From: a virus
Reading direction: 5' to 3' (one strand)
IMG/VR virus record: IMGVR_UViG_3300021356_000797
Span: 1 to 64,000 of that record
Length of the DNA: 64,000 nt
In this document: one piece after another, positions 58,808 through 64,000 of the stretch
Layout of the letters: the number at the start of each line of letters is the position of its first letter
Numbering within the stretch: position 1 is the stretch's first letter
The notes under the pieces: generated by a model
Seen by the model: only the letters and a program-made list of their open reading frames with translations
Database searches by the model: none
Told to the model about the DNA's origin: nothing
Translations under genes and position numbers: made by a program

Positions 58808-61800
58808 ATGGGTGTTCTGCCTACATGGTCATCAGCTGCTGCTGATAAAGCTAGAGAAACTTATAAAGCTCCTCAAGGTGGGGGCTTTTCTGCTAATTTA
58901 AATTCTCGTTTGTCTACTTATCAACAAGCAGAAATTCCTCAGCCTTTTAAATCTCCAGGTGCAGATTTATTTGATACGCAATCAGATATAGCATTTAGTG
59001 GAAAGCAGTTAAATGTAAAACGTTTTTATGAACATCCTGCATATAGCCGTTTAGGATTTTCAGCTTTTAGAGATAATGATTCTTACTATAATAGTAAGGC
59101 TAGCTGGGTAGGAGATTTTAAAAGAGCCTTTAAACATTTTGGGCCAGGGTTTAGAGACGGATTTGTTTCTAATTATGCTGGCTTTGAAAGTTTAGTTGGA
59201 GGTCAGGCATTAACCCCTAGTCTATTAGATTATTCTAAGGGTAGAGAAGCTGAAGAAGCGGCATCTATTGCTATGTCTACAAGAGGTGGATGGAAACAGT
59301 CAGCCGTTAATATTCCTTACAACCTTAATTATACTGCAGGTATTATAAGCAGCATTGCCTTAGAGGATTTAGCACTTGTTGCAGCAGCACCTGGTACAGG
59401 CGGTACATCTTTAACTGGATTGCTTTTTAAAACAGGTAGAGATGTTGCTAGAGTAGGTAGTGCAATTGGTCAAGTAGCTAGAGGTGCAAGAGCTTTAGAT
59501 AAAGTAGCCGATGCTAAGAAAGTGTACAATATGGTAAAAGGTACTGCTGTGCAAACTAGTAGACTTTTAATACCTGAAACAGCTACACAATTTGGTAAGT
59601 TCTATACCACTGCTAATGCTGTAGGAAGAGCCGGTAAGATTGGAGAATCAACTCTTAATATGATAAGTACTGCTAAAGGTTTTGGTAGTATGTATCGTGA
59701 TTTAAGAATGATTAACATGGCTATTGATGAGTCAAGTGTAGAAGCAGTTGGTGTACGCAATGGTCTAATGGATAGATATGTATCTGAGTTTAGTCAAAAG
59801 AATGGTAGATTGCCAAATGCTTCTGAGTATGCAGATATGAAAAAGAATGCAGATGAGGCATTAACTGCAGACTATTGGGCTAACCTTCCTGTAATTTATC
59901 TAACTAATAAACTAACTTTTGGTAATGCATCATTAGCTCCAAGGTTTATTAGAAACTATGCAGCTCCCATTAAAAACCAAGCGGGTAGATTAATTAGAAC
60001 TGCTACTAAAGGTAAAGTTACTAGTGAGATTGTTGAAAGAACAATGAACCCTATTAAGTATATTAAAAGGGCTGTTACTAATAGACAACTTGCTAAGGCT
60101 AATTTGTACGCAACTGCTAGATACTTTAAAGCAAACTTAGGTGAAGGTGTTCAAGAACTTTACCAAACTGGTGCGGCTACTACCTTTGAAGATTACTACT
60201 ATAATCTATATAATAATCCAGCAATGAATGGATTTAAGTACTATAAAGAATCTGCTAAAAGAGGAATTGGTACTTTATATAGTCAAGAAGGTTTAGAGGC
60301 ATTTGCTGGAGGTTTACTTGGTGGTGGTTTATCTAATGTTGTAGGTGCAGGTACCAGGTTAGGTAGTGAGTTCTTTATGATGACTACTAACCCTGAGCAG
60401 TATGAAAAAGTTAAAAAGAATCAGAAGGAGCAATTAAAGTTTTTGAATGACTTTATTAATGAAGAGGGTAAGGATCCTCTAAAGTTTTTAGCTCCTGACT
60501 TAACAACTCTTGTAGATCTTATAAATCAGAATGGTACAGCATATCAGTTTGCAGATGCTATGAATTTTAAAGGGGTGGAAGATATTAGAACTACCTCTTT
60601 ATATCAAAAGATCCAGCAGCTACAAGCAAGTGGTTCTACAGAAACCTTTATAGATGCTATAGAGCAAATGAAATCTATGGAGGCTGAAGAAAAGATGGAG
60701 GCCTTGGGTGTAGATACTGTAGAGAAAGCTGATAAACTATTAGATGTTATTAGTGAGCGTTCTAGAAACATGAAGTCTAATATTGAATATGTCAATAAGA
60801 CTTATGAGAATCCTTACAATCCTAATCAGTTTAAAGTTGGTACTCCAGAAAGAAATGAAGAGATCTTAAAGCAGTTTGCATGGGAGCAGGCTAAGAAAGA
60901 TTTGGCATTCAACTTTAGTCAGTTTAAAATTACAGCAGATAGACTGGGTGAAATCTATAACTCAGCTGTAGAAGATGAAGCTGTTGCGGGCATGCTTAAC
61001 AAGGATTTTTCTGTGCTGTTTAATACTACATTAGCTCAATCTAAGAAAAGTGGTGTGCAGTTTGAAACCAGTTTAGAAAATGAAATTGGTTTTTTAGATA
61101 CAGAGAAGTCTAATGCCCAAGCGGAGATTGCTAACATAGATGAACAACTTACTACAGCAGATGAAGCGGGTAAGGAGCAATTAAAAACTCGTAAGAAACA
61201 GCTTCAAGAAAAGCTTAAGAGTATAGAAGGCAGATCTAAAATACTTACTAAGTATGCTGGAGCAATAGAAAGAGTTAAGGCTGCAAGAGCTACTGTAGAA
61301 GAAGGAAAAGAACGTCCTTCAGAAGAAGCTGCTCTTAAAGATATGTATGATGCTTTTAGAGAGTACATGCTATTTGTAGGTGAAGAAAATAACTCTCCTG
61401 TAGATGCTGTTAAATTGCAAGACACTTTTGGAAAGCTGTTAGATTTTATAGATGTAGCTGAAGACAATAGATTAGCAACTAATGCTATCACCATACTCTC
61501 AGATCCAAATGCAATACAAAGACTTAGTGATGCTCATTTTAATGGTATCAAGAAGCGTTTTGAATTACATGGTTCTTTGTCTAAACTGTTAGCTTTAGGC
61601 GTAGTAGAAAACAAGAGAACTAATGAGTTTATTGAAGCATTAGAAGAGCTTGGGGTTGTTATTCCTTATGATCAAATGCAAGCATTGGTTCTTGAAGGAA
61701 AGACCCCCACTCAATATATTTCTGTTAACGAAGAAGATACAGATGCTAATGGTTTTGTTATTGAGGGTAGCCCGTTATGGGAAAGAATCCAAGAAATAGC

Positions 61801-62587
61801 TGACCAATATGAAATGGGTAAAGCTGAAGCAGTAGAAGATGTTGAAGAAGTTTCTCCTGCAGAGTCTGAAGAAGCTATGAAAGCTGAAGGAGAAGCTGAG
61901 GCTGAGGCTGCTGAAGAGGTTAAAGAGAAGAAGCCTTCTATGACTGAGCAAGCTGCTAAGTCACAAAAAGCTACCAAGGAAGCTCAAGAGAAGCAAACTA
62001 AACGTAAGAAGACTACACGTACTCCTGCTAAGTATCAAGAGGTAAGCCTAAGAAAAGAATTAGGCGGGACTAAAGTTCTTGAGAAACTTGATGAAGACTT
62101 TGCTAAAGAGAATGAGAGAAGAAAAGAAGCTGGTGAAAGACAGCAGACCTTTACTCAATTCATAAATGGTTTATCTAATATTGATAGTCTTGTAAAACAG
62201 GGTAGAAACCAAGCAAGTAAGATTAAAGAAAAACAAGCTTCAGAAAAGACTGTAGAAAGATATCAGAAACGTTTGGATAACGCTAAGACTATTGAGGATG
62301 TAGACCTTATAGAAATAGATATTCAGACTCTACCTATTATGCCAGAGGATCTTCTTAAATTAGATTTCCAGAAAAGAAGAAATGAGATTATGGCTGAAGA
62401 AGCTAAGAAGAGAGGTGTTGAAAATGTACCAGAACCTACACCTAAAGTAGAAGCACCTCAAGGAGAAAACCTAGAGCAAGCAACAGAAACTGTAGAAAGT
62501 ATTGACTTCAACAAGATTAATACTGCAGAAGCTAGTGAGAAAGGTGGGGAAGTTACTGACGATGATATAAACAATATACTTTGTTAA
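58808..62587 (+). CDS. Giant probable cargo/ejected protein (1259 aa)
   Basis: Starts MGVLPTWSSAAADKARETYK. Two Gly/Ala-rich amphiphilic stretches (near residues 175-200, TAGIISSIALEDLALVAAAP, and 494-525, AFAGGLLGGGLSNVVGAG) could insert in membranes. A coiled coil lies near 765-825 (IDEQLTTADEAGKEQLKTRK). The C-terminal 240 residues are low in complexity: acidic Ala/Glu-rich (EGEAEAEAAEEVKEKKP), then basic, then acidic. This composition fits an inner-membrane-crossing ejection protein. No enzyme motif, including RNA polymerase signatures, was found in it. Confidence 0.6.
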   Translation: MGVLPTWSSAAADKARETYKAPQGGGFSANLNSRLSTYQQAEIPQPFKSPGADLFDTQSDIAFSGKQLNVKRFYEHPAYSRLGFSAFRDNDSYYNSKASWVGDFKRAFKHFGPGFRDGFVSNYAGFESLVGGQALTPSLLDYSKGREAEEAASIAMSTRGGWKQSAVNIPYNLNYTAGIISSIALEDLALVAAAPGTGGTSLTGLLFKTGRDVARVGSAIGQVARGARALDKVADAKKVYNMVKGTAVQTSRLLIPETATQFGKFYTTANAVGRAGKIGESTLNMISTAKGFGSMYRDLRMINMAIDESSVEAVGVRNGLMDRYVSEFSQKNGRLPNASEYADMKKNADEALTADYWANLPVIYLTNKLTFGNASLAPRFIRNYAAPIKNQAGRLIRTATKGKVTSEIVERTMNPIKYIKRAVTNRQLAKANLYATARYFKANLGEGVQELYQTGAATTFEDYYYNLYNNPAMNGFKYYKESAKRGIGTLYSQEGLEAFAGGLLGGGLSNVVGAGTRLGSEFFMMTTNPEQYEKVKKNQKEQLKFLNDFINEEGKDPLKFLAPDLTTLVDLINQNGTAYQFADAMNFKGVEDIRTTSLYQKIQQLQASGSTETFIDAIEQMKSMEAEEKMEALGVDTVEKADKLLDVISERSRNMKSNIEYVNKTYENPYNPNQFKVGTPERNEEILKQFAWEQAKKDLAFNFSQFKITADRLGEIYNSAVEDEAVAGMLNKDFSVLFNTTLAQSKKSGVQFETSLENEIGFLDTEKSNAQAEIANIDEQLTTADEAGKEQLKTRKKQLQEKLKSIEGRSKILTKYAGAIERVKAARATVEEGKERPSEEAALKDMYDAFREYMLFVGEENNSPVDAVKLQDTFGKLLDFIDVAEDNRLATNAITILSDPNAIQRLSDAHFNGIKKRFELHGSLSKLLALGVVENKRTNEFIEALEELGVVIPYDQMQALVLEGKTPTQYISVNEEDTDANGFVIEGSPLWERIQEIADQYEMGKAEAVEDVEEVSPAESEEAMKAEGEAEAEAAEEVKEKKPSMTEQAAKSQKATKEAQEKQTKRKKTTRTPAKYQEVSLRKELGGTKVLEKLDEDFAKENERRKEAGERQQTFTQFINGLSNIDSLVKQGRNQASKIKEKQASEKTVERYQKRLDNAKTIEDVDLIEIDIQTLPIMPEDLLKLDFQKRRNEIMAEEAKKRGVENVPEPTPKVEAPQGENLEQATETVESIDFNKINTAEASEKGGEVTDDDINNILC

Positions 62588-62588
62588 T

Positions 62589-64000
62589 ATGGCTTTTTGT
62601 AATATAAAGACTAAACAGGCTCAAGGACTTGCAAACATTATTGCAAAAGATGTAGCAAACAAAAGAAACGCAGGCACTCCTTACAATGTAGAGGAGGCTA
62701 TGCGTAATGTCTACAATCTAATGATTGAGAATGGCCAAGACAAAGATAGAGCTGTAACCATGGCAGCCTTAGTACCCAAAGCTGTAATTGCACAAGTTGG
62801 TCAGTATGCTCCTAACGGTGCCTACTTAGCTCCTATTCTAGGTAAAGTGGGTGAGCTGGTAAGTAAAGCCACAGACTTTAATTCTGTCATAGAAGTAATG
62901 GGTCTACAAGAAGAGTTTGCTGAAAAGTTAAATGATGTAGAACAAGCTCAAAATAATGAGATAGATGTAGAGTCTCAACCTCAGTCAGTTGAATTACCTA
63001 AAGTAGAATTAGTAGGTGGTATTCCACTTGTAGATTCAGGATTAAGTACTACGGTATTAGAAATAGGTGACGCTGAAGGAGATCCAGCAGTAAAAGCTAA
63101 TGGAGAATTTATTAGAAAGTTTATTCGCCTTGGTCAATTGCAGAGTAAAAACTTTTCTGAAGCTTATGTCTTAGATAAGATTTCTACTTACAAACTAGCA
63201 TTGGTATCTTCAACTAAGATTCCTCAAGAGTCTAGAGTAAAAGCAGACGTTTATGGTCCTGTAGTATATGCATTTATTGATAGTCAGGGTAGAATTGTAA
63301 CTGATGAAAACGGTCACACTCCTCACGCATTTGTAAGACCTGTTGAAAAAACTGAAGATGGTTATGTATTTAGAAAAGAGAAAAGTACCAGCAGACTTCA
63401 GATTAATAAGACAAACGCTAATAATTTAGGCCTTACTTTAGAACAGTTTGAAAAGAAAATTAAAGCTGAGGCTAGTTTCTTAAATAATGCTGCTAGAAGA
63501 ATATCATCTTCTCCAGATACTATTATTCCACTAGAAGCTGTAAGAGGTACGCTTGGTGTAATAGCTAATGCTAAATCAGTTCCACTTAAAAGTATTCCTG
63601 ATTTCCAACAGGAGTTTTTATTACCTGAAGGTATTGGATCTGGTACTGGTAGAATTGCTAACGTTAGCACTTTAAATAAAGATGGTAAGGTTAACGTTTA
63701 TCAGGCGTTTGTATTTCAGTATCCTGGATATGATTATACACTTCAAGCAAACGGTTTGTTACTCCGTGACACGGAATATGCCCCAGCAATCAAAGAGATT
63801 TTATTATCAAATGATTACACCCCTCTTCAGAAGAAGAACTTACTTTTTAATATTCTACAAAAGAACGTCCTTGATTTTGCAGATACTGGTGTAAAGATCC
63901 CATACTATGGTCCTAATAGTAAGGGTATCATGGTTGTTAAGGGTAAGAAAGCTATAGACTTGTCTAAGCCAGAAGAAGCTGCAAAACTTGTTGATGACTA
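62589..64000 (+). CDS. Partial large protein, cut by right window edge (at least 470 aa)
   Basis: ATG 62589 follows the previous stop by one base, and the frame is open to the end of the window. The N-terminus (MAFCNIKTKQAQGLANIIAK) and a helical section (AVTMAALVPKAVIAQVGQYA) lead into mixed alpha/beta text such as KVNVYQAFVFQYPGYDYTLQ and FRKEKSTSRLQINKTNANNL. No RNA-polymerase motif (DFDGD-like) occurs in the visible part. In crAss-like phages the virion RNA polymerase is encoded after the tail proteins, so the missing remainder could be that; the visible part does not prove it. Confidence 0.6.
   Translation, partial: MAFCNIKTKQAQGLANIIAKDVANKRNAGTPYNVEEAMRNVYNLMIENGQDKDRAVTMAALVPKAVIAQVGQYAPNGAYLAPILGKVGELVSKATDFNSVIEVMGLQEEFAEKLNDVEQAQNNEIDVESQPQSVELPKVELVGGIPLVDSGLSTTVLEIGDAEGDPAVKANGEFIRKFIRLGQLQSKNFSEAYVLDKISTYKLALVSSTKIPQESRVKADVYGPVVYAFIDSQGRIVTDENGHTPHAFVRPVEKTEDGYVFRKEKSTSRLQINKTNANNLGLTLEQFEKKIKAEASFLNNAARRISSSPDTIIPLEAVRGTLGVIANAKSVPLKSIPDFQQEFLLPEGIGSGTGRIANVSTLNKDGKVNVYQAFVFQYPGYDYTLQANGLLLRDTEYAPAIKEILLSNDYTPLQKKNLLFNILQKNVLDFADTGVKIPYYGPNSKGIMVVKGKKAIDLSKPEEAAKLVDD

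Noticed and set aside
1-64000. tRNA genes, CRISPR array, integrase or attachment site
   Set aside because: No cloverleaf-like sequence in gaps, no regularly spaced repeats in gaps and no recombinase gene; gaps are too short for most of these.
62589-64000. Virion RNA polymerase assignment for the partial right-end gene
   Set aside because: No DxDGD-like metal-binding motif or other polymerase signature is visible in the 470 residues available.

Overview
The window reads as a large stretch of a tailed-phage genome whose layout, protein sizes and motifs match the crAss-like phages (Crassvirales) that infect Bacteroidota. The evidence is the order nuclease - TerL - portal - acidic scaffold-like protein - major capsid - neck/ring proteins - fibres - metallophosphoesterase - more ring proteins - very large nozzle protein - peptidoglycan-degrading protein - giant cargo-sized proteins. 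It is also AT-rich, has almost no Shine-Dalgarno sequences, and carries repeated AT-rich promoter boxes. No database search was possible; family names come from recall of sequence signatures and synteny.

Layout. Positions 1-1411 hold a tightly overlapping minus-strand block of short genes: a hotdog-fold acyl-CoA thioesterase, a signal-peptide protein, several tiny unknowns and a gene cut by the left edge. A divergent switch at about 1412-1489 starts a plus-strand structural block that runs to the right edge. 1490-8976 is the packaging module: winged-helix-like protein, HU/IHF-like protein, Cys-rich protein, PD-(D/E)XK nuclease, possible TerS, TerL, portal. 9090-13995 is the head and neck: scaffold, capsid, connector-type proteins and a 41-aa Cys protein. 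14071-17130 holds a probably abundant virion protein and small accessory genes. 17156-32672 is about 15 kb of fibre genes, one encoding 1944 aa. 32710-33541 holds a decayed gene, a histone-H1-like basic protein and a coiled-coil protein. 33639-39725 is a run of seven secreted-looking, FN3-like or Cys-rich adhesin genes. 39837-48002 holds a metallophosphoesterase, three neck proteins and a 1595-aa nozzle/stabilisation protein. 48002-55906 holds three Gly-Gly-linker proteins, one with a zincin motif, a LysM and a lytic transglycosylase. 55965-64000 holds giant proteins that are probably ejected with the DNA; the last is cut by the window edge.

Regulation. Eleven intergenic sites carry one box, TTTTGTATATTA or a close variant, often followed by a TAnTGTAA-like tail. 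They sit about 13-60 bases before start codons and most plausibly are phage-specific late promoters. Two are fused to the 3' arm or U-tract of a terminator hairpin, so one transcription unit ends as the next begins. One transcript appears to begin with a 10-bp hairpin. Many genes are translationally coupled by TAATG or ATGA overlaps.

Most notable candidates: TonB-box-like LDEVVVT/MLDEVT motifs and a duplicated, possibly ADP-ribosyltransferase-like module in the cell-entry proteins, a tandem FN3-like gene family, an H1-like virion protein, and the compact terminator-promoter elements. No tRNA, CRISPR array, integrase, replication gene or recognisable RNA polymerase lies in this window, and no gap without a gene exceeds about 210 bases.
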